NCBI RefSeq assembly: GCF_014041935.1
Contig: NZ_CP059491.1
Coordinates: 2,914,001-2,978,000 of the forward strand
Direction of reading: 5' to 3'
Length of the DNA: 64,000 bases
Source of the DNA: Gordonia jinghuaiqii
Lineage (GTDB): Bacteria; Actinomycetota; Actinomycetes; Mycobacteriales; Mycobacteriaceae
Notes under the pieces: model-generated
The model's input: the letters and a program-made list of their open reading frames with translations, nothing else
Told to the model about the DNA's origin: nothing
The model's database searches: none
In this document: in pieces, positions 1-8,352 of the stretch
Position numbering within the stretch: the stretch's first letter is position 1
How the letters are laid out: each line of letters opens with the position of its first letter
Program-made: the position numbers and the translations under genes

Positions 1-158
1 GGCTCGTCAACTTCGCGCTGCTCTACATCGTCAAGCCGTCCCTGGCTGCGGCCATGCCCGCCTACTGGGCGCCCATCCCCCCGGCCGTCGCGTCTGCGAT
101 CAAGGCCAGCCCGACCGGACAGGTGCCTTACCGCGCGTACGCGTCGCACTTCGAGTGA
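1..158 (+). CDS. C-terminal end of an unidentified protein (truncated by window edge)
   Basis: An open frame enters from the left edge in phase with base 3 and ends at the TGA at 156-158, giving 51 codons. The visible peptide begins with a hydrophobic stretch (LVNFALLYIVKP), is rich in Ala and Pro, and ends PYRAYASHFE. The codon usage is typical of the GC-rich neighbours, so I take it as a real gene end. I do not recognise the family. The next gene is on the opposite strand, so this is a convergent gene end. No clear terminator hairpin was seen in the 128 bases that follow. Confidence 0.6.
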   Translation, partial: LVNFALLYIVKPSLAAAMPAYWAPIPPAVASAIKASPTGQVPYRAYASHFE

Positions 159-286
159 GATCCCAGGATTCACCGCTTCCGTTCTGCGCTTCTACGCCGA
201 CTCCGGGGTGCTGGAACCATCCAGTGTGCATCCGAACACCGGATACCGGTCGTAGCGCTCCGACGGATCGCTGAAGCACCACACAC

Positions 287-1279
287 TCACGCGCCGCCGG
301 CCCGTGCGGACCGGGTTGCCAACGCGGAGAAAGCGTCTCGCAGGTCCGCCGGTCCGATCACCTCGATGTCGGCGTCGAAACGCAGAAGCGAGGCACACAG
401 TCCGGTCCATGACCACGATCCCAGACGAACTCGGCATCGGCCGGGTCCGAGCGGTTCGATCACACCGTCGTGGAGGAAGGACACCGCTTCCATGGCGTCG
501 ACGTGCAGGATCACCTCACCTTCGCACGGCCACCGGCCCGATCGACCGGTAGCGGCGGGTTCGGCACCCTTGAATCTCGCCGACAGGAATTCCCCGACAT
601 CGCCGCCGGGAACCTCGCGCGGCACGAAGCGGGGGCCGGTGGGCACCCGCGGCGTCATGCGATCGGCTCGATAGATCCGCCAGTCGCCCGAATTTGAGTC
701 CCAGCCCACCAGATACCAGCGGCCGTGACGTGCGACGAGGTGATGAGGCTGCGTACGCCGAGGCGTAGCGTCGACGGGATCTGTTCTGCCAGAGTGATAG
801 TCGAAGCGAAGTTCCTCGTGTCCGCGGATGGCGGCCCCGATGGGGAGCAGCACTTCGGTCCGCGCCTGATCGGCTCGTGCACCGACGGCAGACACCTCGA
901 CGGTGTCGATCCGGGCACGTAGCCGGCTCGGCAGCACCTGGCGGAGGGTCGACAGCGCGCGGGCGGACGGTTCCCCGATGCCCGCGCCGGTCGCACCTGC
1001 GGTCTGCAGCGCGATGGCGATCGCGACCACCTGCTCGTCGTCGAAGAGCATCGGGGGCACGACAGCTCCGGCGTCGAGTCGGTATCCGCCTTCGCGCCCT
1101 TTGGTGCCGTCGATGCGGTAGCCGAGGTCGCGGAGACGCTCCACGTCGCGACGCACAGTCCGTTCGCTGACGTGGAGACGTTCGGCGAGAACCGATCCCG
1201 GCCAGTCCCTCGTCGACTGCAGGAGTGACAGCAAAGACAGCAGTCGACGGGAGGTGTCTGTGGACGGGGTCACCGGCAT
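287..1279 (-). CDS. WYL-domain transcriptional regulator with N-terminal HTH
   Basis: A 330-residue DNA-binding regulator of the YafY/DeoR-like WYL class. Residues about 11-57 form the winged helix-turn-helix, with the recognition-helix pattern SERTVRRDVERLRDLGY. The WYL ligand-sensing domain covers roughly 135-210 and contains the signature W188-Y189-L190 in RWYLVGWD. Family members sense nucleic-acid ends, nucleotides or small ligands; the ligand here is unknown. The gene diverges from the VOC-family gene at 1382, with 102 bases between the two starts, an arrangement in which WYL regulators often control the neighbour and themselves. Start at the ATG at 1279. The assignment of family is firm; target and ligand are not. 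Confidence 0.9.
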   Translation of the reverse strand: MPVTPSTDTSRRLLSLLSLLQSTRDWPGSVLAERLHVSERTVRRDVERLRDLGYRIDGTKGREGGYRLDAGAVVPPMLFDDEQVVAIAIALQTAGATGAGIGEPSARALSTLRQVLPSRLRARIDTVEVSAVGARADQARTEVLLPIGAAIRGHEELRFDYHSGRTDPVDATPRRTQPHHLVARHGRWYLVGWDSNSGDWRIYRADRMTPRVPTGPRFVPREVPGGDVGEFLSARFKGAEPAATGRSGRWPCEGEVILHVDAMEAVSFLHDGVIEPLGPGRCRVRLGSWSWTGLCASLLRFDADIEVIGPADLRDAFSALATRSARAGGA

Positions 1280-1381
1280 GCTCTCATCATGCCGCGCACA
1301 GCGGACGAACCCTGTCCTATATCGCGGTCATAGTTGGCGCAGACCCCGAGAAGCGGGGATCACTCACGAGGAGAACGACAC

Positions 1382-1858
1382 ATGACGGTCACCGCCACCA
1401 CCCATCTCAACTTCGCCGGCAACGCCCGAGACGCACTGGAGTTCTACGCGTCGGTCTTCGACGGCGAACTCACCGTCGCCACCTACGGCGACTTCGGCAT
1501 GCCCCGCGAGCTGCCGGGCGCCGATCAGGTCGTCTTCGGACAGGTCACTGCCGCATCGGGATTCCAGATCATGGCCTACGACGCACCCGGCCAGTCCGGG
1601 CTCACACCCGCGCCCGCCGCCACGACGACGCGTCGTGAGAACGGGACCACCGTCACCGACTCACCGTTCTTCGTCTCCGTACGCGGCGCGCGCGTCGACG
1701 AGATCGCACCGCTGTGGGACAAGCTCTCCGACGGCGCACAGGTCATCGAGGAATTCGGGCCCGCACCGTGGGCACCGGCGTTCGGCATGCTGGCCGACCG
1801 GTTCGGTGTCACCTGGATCCTCGATGTAGCCGTGCAGTACGCCGACACCGGCGCGTGA
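1382..1858 (+). CDS. VOC superfamily (PhnB/glyoxalase-like) protein
   Basis: A 158-residue vicinal-oxygen-chelate protein of the PhnB/3-demethylubiquinone-methyltransferase-like type. The N-terminal half shows the usual pattern (HLNFAGNARDALEFYASVF) and the C-terminal half repeats the fold, with APAFGMLADRFGVTWIL near the end. Such proteins bind a divalent metal and small ligands, but many act in resistance or have no known reaction, so the substrate is unassigned. The start at 1382 is chosen over an in-frame ATG at 1334 because an AGGAG lies a few bases upstream. It is divergent from the WYL regulator, which is the obvious candidate controller. Confidence 0.85.
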   Translation: MTVTATTHLNFAGNARDALEFYASVFDGELTVATYGDFGMPRELPGADQVVFGQVTAASGFQIMAYDAPGQSGLTPAPAATTTRRENGTTVTDSPFFVSVRGARVDEIAPLWDKLSDGAQVIEEFGPAPWAPAFGMLADRFGVTWILDVAVQYADTGA

Positions 1859-1862
1859 GGGT

Positions 1863-2543
1863 TCAGGCTTCCTGACGCCGCCGCACGATCTCGGTGATCC
1901 AGAGGGGTGCGAACGGCGACGTGCATCCCGGGGACGTCGGGTAGTCCTCGAGAACTTTGAGACGCTCACCGATATCGACGGCGCGCGAACGATACTCGGG
2001 ATGCTCGATGCCGATGGTCGCCAGGCAGCTGTTCATCGCCCACTGCAGGCGGTCGGGGGCGTCGGCCATCCCGGATTCGATCGTGTCGAGAAGCCCGGCG
2101 AGATCGAGCCCGTCGGGCTTCGTGGCGACACGCTCCGACGTCAACGCCCACCCCGCAGTGGCGGCGAAGACAGCGGGGTCTGCCATCCACGCGACGCGCA
2201 GCTCCTCGGCGTGTGGGTTCTTCTTCACCACATAGCCGACGAGCCAATCGTGCACCTTGGGCCGGTCGGCTTCACGGATCATCTCGTCGAGCTGCCGGGC
2301 GTCGAATGCCTTCGGCCGGCAGATGAGCAGGTTCAGCAGCCGCGCCGCCGTGTCGCCGGTCTCCCACAGCGCAACCGCCAGATCCTGCTGGGTACGTAAC
2401 CGTTTGGCGATGCCCCGCAATGCGGTCAGGTTGACGCCGTGGTCGTCGCCGTGCCGCGCATTGACCGCACGGATCCTCGGGTCGTCGAGCTCGGCCAGTT
2501 CTGCGAGGACCTCGGCGACGGCCACCTCGAGGTCGATGGTCAC
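1863..2543 (-). CDS. DNA alkylation repair protein (AlkD-like HEAT-repeat family)
   Basis: A 226-residue all-helical protein resembling the AlkD-type DNA alkylation repair enzymes (PF08713). These are DNA glycosylases built from HEAT-like repeats that remove alkylated purines without base flipping. Supporting stretches are the central HDWLVGYVVKK, the GWALTSERV segment and the C-terminal YPTSPGCTSPFAPLWITEI, typical of the actinobacterial branch. The reading frame extends to 2831, but the GTG at 2543 fits better: the upstream part is Arg/Ser-rich shadow sequence overlapping the ABM gene. It lies 10 bases downstream of that ABM gene and is probably co-transcribed with it. Enzymatic activity is inferred from family only. 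Confidence 0.75.
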   Translation of the reverse strand: MTIDLEVAVAEVLAELAELDDPRIRAVNARHGDDHGVNLTALRGIAKRLRTQQDLAVALWETGDTAARLLNLLICRPKAFDARQLDEMIREADRPKVHDWLVGYVVKKNPHAEELRVAWMADPAVFAATAGWALTSERVATKPDGLDLAGLLDTIESGMADAPDRLQWAMNSCLATIGIEHPEYRSRAVDIGERLKVLEDYPTSPGCTSPFAPLWITEIVRRRQEA

Positions 2544-2553
2544 GTGACGTCCC

Positions 2554-2859
2554 TCAGATGAGATCGGGCTCGCCGGCGAGCACGCGGAGCGCTGCGACAT
2601 CGTATTCGGCGACCGACGCGGCGATGATCGCCTGTGCCTGGTCGTCCCCCACGCCGACACCCCGAAACGCCTCGACCGCCGCCTGGGACTCCCAGCGCTC
2701 GAAGACGTTGACCCGACCCGGATCGAGCGAGTCCGCCGAGACGGCGAAGTCCAGGCAGCCGGGCGCCCGCCGGGCCGCTTCGACGACGGGGAGACACCCG
2801 TCGAGATACACACGACGCCCAGCCGGCTCAACTTCGAGGCTTCCCGCGACGATCACCAT
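2554..2859 (-). CDS. Antibiotic biosynthesis monooxygenase (ABM) domain protein
   Basis: A 101-residue single-domain dimeric alpha/beta barrel protein. Typical ABM features are the MVIVAGSLEV start, the helix with GCLPVVEAARRAPGCLDF, and the strand-helix VFERWESQAAVEAFR, which places the conserved Glu-Arg-Trp. Family members include cofactor-independent quinol monooxygenases and heme-degrading enzymes; this one lacks an assignable substrate. A GAGGAG motif precedes the ATG at 2859, which decides the start over the longer frame to 2925. It is the first gene of a two-gene unit with the AlkD-like protein and is divergent from the phosphatase at 2966. Confidence 0.82.
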   Translation of the reverse strand: MVIVAGSLEVEPAGRRVYLDGCLPVVEAARRAPGCLDFAVSADSLDPGRVNVFERWESQAAVEAFRGVGVGDDQAQAIIAASVAEYDVAALRVLAGEPDLI

Positions 2860-2965
2860 GACACTCTCCTCGGACTCGACAGACACCTGCGATGAAGGCT
2901 GACTGCACCCGGCCGCGAAACTCACTGTGCCGTCACAATGCGCCGCCGCGCTCTAGTCTGGTCGG

Positions 2966-4621
2966 ATGTCATTGGTTCTGGGACCCATTCTGCGGCACGT
3001 CGACGAGACCTCCGCGCTGGTCTGGGTACAGACCGCCGCACCTGCCGAGGTCGAAGTGCTCGGCTGCCGCGCGCCGACCTTCGAGGTTCTGGGCCACAAC
3101 TACGCGTTGGTCGAGGTCACCGGCTTGTCACCGGACACGACCACCGAGTACCGGGTGCACGTCGACGGCGTCGAGGTATGGCCGGAACCCGACTCGGCGT
3201 TCCCGCCGAGCGTCATCAGGACACGCGGCCCGGCGACGGCGAACCGCCATCGATTCGTCTTCGGGTCGTGTCGCTACCCGAGGGCCGAGGATCCGAAGCT
3301 CGACGAGAAGTTGGGGCTCGACGCACTGGACTGCTACGCCGTGCGGATGCGCCACTCGCCCGTCGAGGAATGGCCCGACACGCTGATCCTGCTCGGCGAC
3401 CAGGTCTATGCCGACGAGCTGACCCCGCAGGTCAAGGAATTACTTGCCTCGAGCAGGGCCTCGGCAGCCGGACCGTCAGATGAGGTCGTCAGCTTCGACG
3501 AGTACGAGGGCCTCTACCGGCACACCTGGGGCGATCCGGAGATCAGGTGGATCCTCTCGACCGTGGCCACGGCCATGATCTTCGACGACCACGACATCCG
3601 CGACGACTGGAACACCTCCGACACGTGGCGACGTCAGATGCGCGACGAACCGTGGTGGCGTGACCGCATCCGCGCGGGCCTGGCGTCGTACTGGGTGTAC
3701 CAACATCTGGGAAACCTCTCCCCCACCGAACTCGCCGACTCCGAGGACTATCGTCGAGTGCTCGACATCGACGGTGACTGCTGGTCGCATCTGGTGGAAC
3801 TCGCCGATCGCGCCGACCACGAGACCGACAGCACCAAGGGCGTCCGGTTCAGCTTCCGGTGGGACCTGGGCGGCACCCGGCTGATCATGATCGACTCGCG
3901 CAACGGCCGCATCCTCGACAGCGGGACGCGAAAGATGTTGAGCGACGTCGAATTCGACTGGCTGCAACGGCAGGTCGACGACGACATCGAGTCGGTGGAC
4001 CACCTCGTCCTCGGCTCCTCGTTGCCCTGGCTGCTGCCACCGGTCATCAGCGATGTCGAGACGCTGAACGAGATCGGCGCCCGGCGTCCGGGGCGTCGGG
4101 GGCAGTTGTCCGAGAAGGTACGTCAAGGCGCCGACCTGGAGCACTGGCCCGCGTTCTTCGACTCGTTCGTCCGGCTCACCGGACTCGTCCGGGGCGTCGC
4201 CGATCGCACGCCGGGACCGGCGACGGTCAGCGTCCTGTCCGGCGACGTCCACCACAGCTACGCGGCGCGCGCCGACTTCCCCGAACGCCCCGCGGCCGCG
4301 GTGTACCAGCTGGTCTGTTCGCCGGTCCACAACGCGATACCGCCGTACATCAAGGTGGTGTTCAGTCTCGGGTGGTCCAAGCGACTCGCAGCGGTTGTCC
4401 GGCGCTGGGCCCGACGCCGCGGGTCGCCGACGCTGCCGGTGTCGTGGCACAACGCACTGGGGCCGCTGTTCGGCAACACCATCGCGACGCTGGCACTGGA
4501 CGGTCGGGACGCGCGGGTGACCTTCGAACAGCCCGATCTGGACGGAACACTCGGCGTTGCCGGTCTGCTCCCCCTGACCGGGGAATCCGCCGCGGAATCC
4601 GTAGCAAACGAGCGCGTATAG
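2966..4621 (+). CDS. PhoD-like metallophosphatase (alkaline phosphatase D family)
   Basis: A 551-residue metallophosphoesterase of the PhoD-like branch. It starts with a beta-sandwich domain (about residues 1-90, LGPILRHVDETSALVWVQT) and continues with a calcineurin-like catalytic domain. Metal-ligand motifs are visible as LLGDQVYAD, FDDHDIRDDWN and VLSGDVHHSY. There is no convincing N-terminal signal peptide or Tat motif, unlike classical secreted PhoD, so it is probably cytoplasmic. The physiological substrate is unknown; family members cleave phosphodiesters or phosphomonoesters. It is divergent from the ABM gene 106 bases upstream and has no obvious operon partner. Confidence 0.88.
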   Translation: MSLVLGPILRHVDETSALVWVQTAAPAEVEVLGCRAPTFEVLGHNYALVEVTGLSPDTTTEYRVHVDGVEVWPEPDSAFPPSVIRTRGPATANRHRFVFGSCRYPRAEDPKLDEKLGLDALDCYAVRMRHSPVEEWPDTLILLGDQVYADELTPQVKELLASSRASAAGPSDEVVSFDEYEGLYRHTWGDPEIRWILSTVATAMIFDDHDIRDDWNTSDTWRRQMRDEPWWRDRIRAGLASYWVYQHLGNLSPTELADSEDYRRVLDIDGDCWSHLVELADRADHETDSTKGVRFSFRWDLGGTRLIMIDSRNGRILDSGTRKMLSDVEFDWLQRQVDDDIESVDHLVLGSSLPWLLPPVISDVETLNEIGARRPGRRGQLSEKVRQGADLEHWPAFFDSFVRLTGLVRGVADRTPGPATVSVLSGDVHHSYAARADFPERPAAAVYQLVCSPVHNAIPPYIKVVFSLGWSKRLAAVVRRWARRRGSPTLPVSWHNALGPLFGNTIATLALDGRDARVTFEQPDLDGTLGVAGLLPLTGESAAESVANERV

Positions 4622-4646
4622 CGCGCACGTTCTCTACGAAATCCGG

Positions 4647-5084
4647 TCAATCCAAGCAGAATTCATTGCCCTCGGGGTCGCGCAACACGATGTGTCCCCC
4701 ACTCAGGGGCGGCGCGGGTTCATGCCGTTCGACGCGGGTGGCACCCAACGCCACCAACCGGGCCGCCTCGGCCTCGAGCGCGTCCATGCGTTGCTCACCG
4801 GTGAGGCCGGGCGCAGCGCGGACGTCGAGGTGGACCCGGTTCTTTGCGGACTTGCCTTCGGGCACGCGCTGAAAGAACAGTCGTGGCCCGCGACCGTCGG
4901 GATCGACGACCCCCGATGCGTCGTTGCGGTTCTCGGCAGGGACACCCAGGGCGTCGAGCGCGGCATCCCAACTGTCGAAGCCCGGCGGCGGGTCCTGCAG
5001 CCGGTAGCCGAGCACCTCGGCCCAGAACGCGGACAGCGCCGCGGGATCACCACAGTCGAACGTCACTTGGATCTCTGAGGACAT
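4647..5084 (-). CDS. VOC family protein (glyoxalase-like domain)
   Basis: A 145-residue member of the actinobacterial glyoxalase-like (Glyoxalase_6 type) VOC family. Markers are VTFDCGDPAALSAFWAEVLGY at the N-terminus, PRLFFQRVPEGKSAKNRVHLDV in the middle and the C-terminal HIVLRDPEGNEFCLD. The latter carries the Glu that usually completes the metal site. Function is unassigned, and many copies occur in actinobacterial genomes. I place the start at the ATG at 5084 (MSSEIQ) rather than 5102, since homologues begin directly before the first strand. It is convergent with the phosphatase gene. Confidence 0.85.
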   Translation of the reverse strand: MSSEIQVTFDCGDPAALSAFWAEVLGYRLQDPPPGFDSWDAALDALGVPAENRNDASGVVDPDGRGPRLFFQRVPEGKSAKNRVHLDVRAAPGLTGEQRMDALEAEAARLVALGATRVERHEPAPPLSGGHIVLRDPEGNEFCLD

Positions 5085-5176
5085 GCCACCACTGTCCCGC
5101 ACAATCAGGACAGATCGGGTCCTGATTCGACGATGCGCGCGATCGCGCCCGGATGACGGTCTGGCCGGGACGCCGA

Positions 5177-5608
5177 TCAGCGCAATCGTTCGCCGTAGAC
5201 CCGACGCACGGACAGGACCATCAGCACCCGCCGGTCGGACACCATGACCCGGCGGTACTCGTCCCAGTCCGGATGCTCCCCGGCGGCGTTGCGGTAGTAG
5301 TCGACGAGCGCGTCGACCTCGGGACCATGCGGGTCGGTACCGGGACCGATCAGGGCCACATCACCCTCGGCGGTCGCCCACGAATAGCCGTCAGGCCCGG
5401 TGACCTCGAGCGCCGCACGCGGATCCCGCCTGAGGTTCGCCGTCTTCGCCCGTCCCTCGGTCACCGAGACGTAGACGGTGTCGGCGTCGCGGTCGTAGAA
5501 CGGCGTGACCGGCGACAGCTGCGGCAATCCGGACGATCTGATCGTGGCGAGAACACCCAGACGCGCCTCGGTGAGAAGGTCGCGCGGATCATACGGCGGT
5601 GGGGTCAT
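5177..5608 (-). CDS. PPOX-class flavin/F420-dependent oxidoreductase
   Basis: A 143-residue split-barrel protein of the pyridoxamine-phosphate-oxidase-like superfamily. The order of elements is typical: a short helix, then LGVLATIRSSGLPQLSPVTP, YVSVTEGRAKTANLRRDPRAALEV, and a C-terminal DWDEYRRVMVSDRRVLM. The basic RAKTANLRRDP segment is where these proteins contact the cofactor phosphate. Actinobacterial relatives use F420 or FMN to reduce diverse substrates; the substrate here is unknown. The ATG at 5608 faces the DMT-family gene at 5678, 69 bases away on the other strand. Confidence 0.87.
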   Translation of the reverse strand: MTPPPYDPRDLLTEARLGVLATIRSSGLPQLSPVTPFYDRDADTVYVSVTEGRAKTANLRRDPRAALEVTGPDGYSWATAEGDVALIGPGTDPHGPEVDALVDYYRNAAGEHPDWDEYRRVMVSDRRVLMVLSVRRVYGERLR

Positions 5609-5677
5609 GACGTCGGCAACTGTGGGCAGTCCTCGAGTATTCCGGCGCGGCCACCCGGGCGCGGCTACCGTCGAACA

Positions 5678-6577
5678 GTGTTCGTCATCGGGATCATCGC
5701 AGCGTCACTCGCCGCGGTCGCCTATGGACTCTCGACTGTTCTGAGGGCGCTCGGTGCGCAACGGGTCGCAGCCGCCGCGGAGGAGGACGTGCCCGGCTCC
5801 GGAACGTCGCTACGGTCGATACTCGCAGCGTTCCGCGATCCCGCGTTCGTGGTCGGCACCGTGCTGGTGATCGTCGGCTTCACCGGCGGCGCGGTCGCGG
5901 CCCGGCTGCTCCCCCTGTTCCTCGCGCAGACCATCGTCGCGGGCAACCTGATCGTCACCGCCCTCCTCGGCACCGTCCTGCTGGGTACGGCCCTTCGCGG
6001 ACGAGACGTCGTCGCGATGGGGGTCGTGGTCGCCTCGCTGTGCATTCTCGGCGCATCGGCGTCTCACGAGGCCGCGACCAAGCACGACATGGCTTTTCAC
6101 TGGGCGCTGTTCGCCGGCACGACGACTGTTGCCGTCGTCGGCATCGCGGTGGTTCATCTGCTCGGCCGTCGGGGCGCGATCGTCGCGGGCGCCCTCGCCG
6201 GCGCCATGTACGGCGCGCTGGCCGTGGCGGTGCGAGTCCTCGACGGCGTGCACCCGCTCGATCCGGCCGTGATGCTCAGCGACCCGGCGGCCTGGACCAT
6301 CGCCATCGCCGGCGCCTCCGCCTTCTACATACAGACGATCGCGCTGGCAATGGGTCCGGTCAACGCGGTGACCGCGGTTCTGGTCGTCGGCGAGACCGGC
6401 ATCCCGTCGGTCATCGGCGTCCTGTTTCTCGGAGATCGCGCAGTCGACGGACTGCAGTGGCTCGCCTGCGTCGGCTTCGTCGGCGCGGTCGTCGGCGCGT
6501 TCGCGGTGGCGTGGCTGACGTCGATCGACGATACGAGCTCGCAACCACGCGGTGTCCTCACCGACCGCGGCCCCTGA
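5678..6577 (+). CDS. DMT-superfamily (EamA-like) integral membrane protein
   Basis: A 299-residue hydrophobic protein with about nine or ten predicted membrane segments arranged as two similar halves, as in drug/metabolite transporters. Visible segments include VIGIIAASLAAVAYGLSTVL, FVVGTVLVIVGFTGGAVAA and VDGLQWLACVGFVGAVVGAF. The region between halves has a short Ala/Glu-rich loop. Substrate unknown. I choose the GTG at 5678; the frame stays open back to 5153, but that part is a shadow of the PPOX gene on the other strand. The next gene, at 6627, is on the same strand. Confidence 0.78.
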   Translation: MFVIGIIAASLAAVAYGLSTVLRALGAQRVAAAAEEDVPGSGTSLRSILAAFRDPAFVVGTVLVIVGFTGGAVAARLLPLFLAQTIVAGNLIVTALLGTVLLGTALRGRDVVAMGVVVASLCILGASASHEAATKHDMAFHWALFAGTTTVAVVGIAVVHLLGRRGAIVAGALAGAMYGALAVAVRVLDGVHPLDPAVMLSDPAAWTIAIAGASAFYIQTIALAMGPVNAVTAVLVVGETGIPSVIGVLFLGDRAVDGLQWLACVGFVGAVVGAFAVAWLTSIDDTSSQPRGVLTDRGP

Positions 6578-6626
6578 CATTGCGACATTCTTCAGATCTC
6601 GTTCCTTTGCACGTACGATCGACACC

Positions 6627-7181
6627 ATGCATGCGCACGAGATCCTCACCACCGTCCCGTCGAACACCGCCGAGGGGCTCGACCTGTTCGACTCCTGCGC
6701 CGCCGTCGAACCCGAGTTCATGATCGGCACCTGGCGCGGGGCCGAACTCCCGACCGGCCATCCCCTCGACGGTTTCCTCGCAGCGAGCGGGTGGTGGGGC
6801 AAGCAGTTCGTCGACGCCGAGACCGTGCACCCGCTGCTCTTCCCGACCCGAGACGGGGCTGCCCTCTGGGCGATGAACCCGGCCATCGCCTTCGGCGGCC
6901 TCGGAGTCGCGGAGAAGACACCTCAGGTGAAGTCGATGTCGTTCGCCACTCCGATCGCCGCCACGCGGCTCCTCAGCCAGACCCGGCGCGCCCGAGCCCG
7001 TCTGCGGACGACGCGGTATCGCGGCACCGACACGGCCACCATGATCTACGACCAGCTCCCCATCAACGACGTCTTCCGCCGCGTCTCCGACGACGCCGTT
7101 GTCGGCGCGATGGACCTCAAGGGTTCACCGAGTCCGTACTTCTTCGTTCTCCGTCGCGACGACTCGCTGCGTCTGATGTAA
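6627..7181 (+). CDS. DUF4334 / GXWXG-domain protein
   Basis: A 184-residue protein with two recognisable parts. The N-terminal GXWXG motif is visible as GTWRG (about residues 33-37) inside FMIGTWRGAELPTGHPLDGFL. The C-terminal DUF4334 region ends YDQLPINDVFRRVSDDAVVGAMDLKG followed by YFFVLRRD. The fold is thought to be lipocalin-like, but no biochemical role is established to my knowledge. The ATG at 6627 is preferred over 6552, whose extension is not conserved-looking. It follows the DMT-type gene after 49 bases, so the two may share a transcript. Confidence 0.8.
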   Translation: MHAHEILTTVPSNTAEGLDLFDSCAAVEPEFMIGTWRGAELPTGHPLDGFLAASGWWGKQFVDAETVHPLLFPTRDGAALWAMNPAIAFGGLGVAEKTPQVKSMSFATPIAATRLLSQTRRARARLRTTRYRGTDTATMIYDQLPINDVFRRVSDDAVVGAMDLKGSPSPYFFVLRRDDSLRLM

Positions 7182-7212
7182 CACGGAATTCGCGTCCCTC
7201 TCAGCACGACCG

Positions 7213-7229
7213 AAGGGCAATACTCCCTT
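7213..7229. terminator. Weak hairpin between convergent genes
   Basis: A short inverted repeat (AAGGG, 7-base loop, CCCTT) lies between the DUF4334 gene and the coiled-coil gene, which converge. The stem is only five base pairs and no U-tract follows, so it is at best a weak bidirectional terminator. Nothing else is visible in the 177-base gap 7182-7358. Confidence 0.25.
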
Positions 7230-7358
7230 GGAAGACACTGAGGGGGAAGAGATTTCACGGAGTCGACCAGCGAATCGCCGAACACGCCACGGATCGCCGA
7301 CTCTCGCACTGCTGGTCGCCCCCCGCACCCCGGCACGCCGGCCTCGACTGTCGGGTCG

Positions 7359-8225
7359 TCAGAGCTCCGCGAGCGCCGCCCGGACCTCGTTGGCCGCGGC
7401 AACGGCCTCCCGAAGTGCGATCTTGGCCCCGGCACGTCCATGCTCCGCAGTGGTCAGACTGTGCCGCGCAAAGCGCAGTGCCTCCTCGCACCTGGTCAGC
7501 TCGTCTCGGAGCTCCTGTGCCTGCTCGGCAAGTTCGTCGACCGCGGACGACGCGGTCTCCACACCGGTCGACGCCTCGGTCAGTTCCTCGCGGGCCGATC
7601 TCTCCCGCTGCTCGGCATCGGCGAGCCGCGCCTGCAACTCGCGCCGCGCATCGTCGCGCTCGGTGTCCGCTGCACTCGGCTCCTGCTGCTCGCCGGGCTC
7701 CGGTGGCGGCGTCGAAGCCGGCGCAGGCTCCGGCACGACGAAGACCCCCGCGGGCCCGAAACCGCTGTATTCCGCCGATGAGGCCAGGTTGCCGCGTCGT
7801 AGCTGTTCCAGCGTGTCGGCGTCGGCGATCGCGGCCCGAAGCGTCTGCACGACCTCGCGCACCGCTCCGTCGGCCAGCGGGACCTGCAGGTCTGCGGCAG
7901 TCCGCTGCACCGCTCCGGCGGAGGCGCTGATCAGATCCTGTCGACGCCGTGACAGCTCACGCATCTTGTCCGCCGCCGAGCGGCGTTGTGCAGCCGTGAG
8001 GTCGGCGGCGAGATGGGCGATGTCCGCGCTGCCATCGGGGTCGGCGCGCACCCACTGGTTGATGGCCCACGCCGACTGTGTGGGACGGCGTAGCTTCGAG
8101 ATCTGCTGTGCCAGTTCACGATCTCCGTCAGCTTTCGCCGTCTTGGCCAGTTCGTTCCGTCGTTGGACGAACAGATCCGGGCTCAAGCCGTAGAGCTCGT
8201 CGACGATCTCGTCATAGGCCGACAT
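7359..8225 (-). CDS. Coiled-coil protein of unknown function
   Basis: A 288-residue, Ala/Glu/Arg-rich protein. Residues 1-60 contain a conserved-looking segment (DLFVQRRNELAKTAKADGD, then RPTQSAWAINQWVR), a pattern I recall from uncharacterised actinobacterial proteins. A Pro-rich linker (PAPASTPPPEPGEQQEP) separates it from a long heptad-type C-terminal helix covering about residues 190-288. There is no signal peptide. The ATG at 8225 is chosen because the in-frame extension to 8615 overlaps the furA gene and its promoter. It diverges from furA, sharing the 127-base region with the FurA operator, so iron or peroxide control is possible but unproven. Confidence 0.7.
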   Translation of the reverse strand: MSAYDEIVDELYGLSPDLFVQRRNELAKTAKADGDRELAQQISKLRRPTQSAWAINQWVRADPDGSADIAHLAADLTAAQRRSAADKMRELSRRRQDLISASAGAVQRTAADLQVPLADGAVREVVQTLRAAIADADTLEQLRRGNLASSAEYSGFGPAGVFVVPEPAPASTPPPEPGEQQEPSAADTERDDARRELQARLADAEQRERSAREELTEASTGVETASSAVDELAEQAQELRDELTRCEEALRFARHSLTTAEHGRAGAKIALREAVAAANEVRAALAEL

Positions 8226-8316
8226 CGCGTCACCCGCGGCCGGGCGGGCGTCGGTTCCACATGAGCAGATCTTACGACGCGACGATGCCCCGATTGTCAA
8301 CGACATCACCCTACTT

Positions 8317-8345
8317 TTGAATGATTCCAGAAAAGTGTGCATACT
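8317..8345 (+). promoter_or_regulatory. furA promoter with candidate FurA operator; apparently leaderless
   Basis: A -35 element TTGAAT (8317-8322) and a -10 element CATACT (8340-8345) are separated by exactly 17 bases. The spacer contains ATTCCAGAAAAG, which resembles the AT-rich operator I recall from mycobacterial furA promoters. The -10 ends seven bases before the furA ATG at 8353, so transcription would begin at or next to the start codon, giving a leaderless mRNA, as reported for mycobacterial furA. No Shine-Dalgarno is visible before the ATG, which fits. Confidence 0.72.
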
Positions 8346-8352
8346 GGACCAC

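Noticed and set aside
5153..5677. N-terminal extension of the DMT-type protein
   Set aside because: The extension is the reverse-strand shadow of the PPOX-class gene; the membrane protein begins at the GTG at 5678.
5671..5684. LexA/SOS-box-like TCGAACAGTGTTCG
   Set aside because: The half-sites are separated by three bases rather than the required four, the last base of the second half-site differs, and the match overlaps a start codon.
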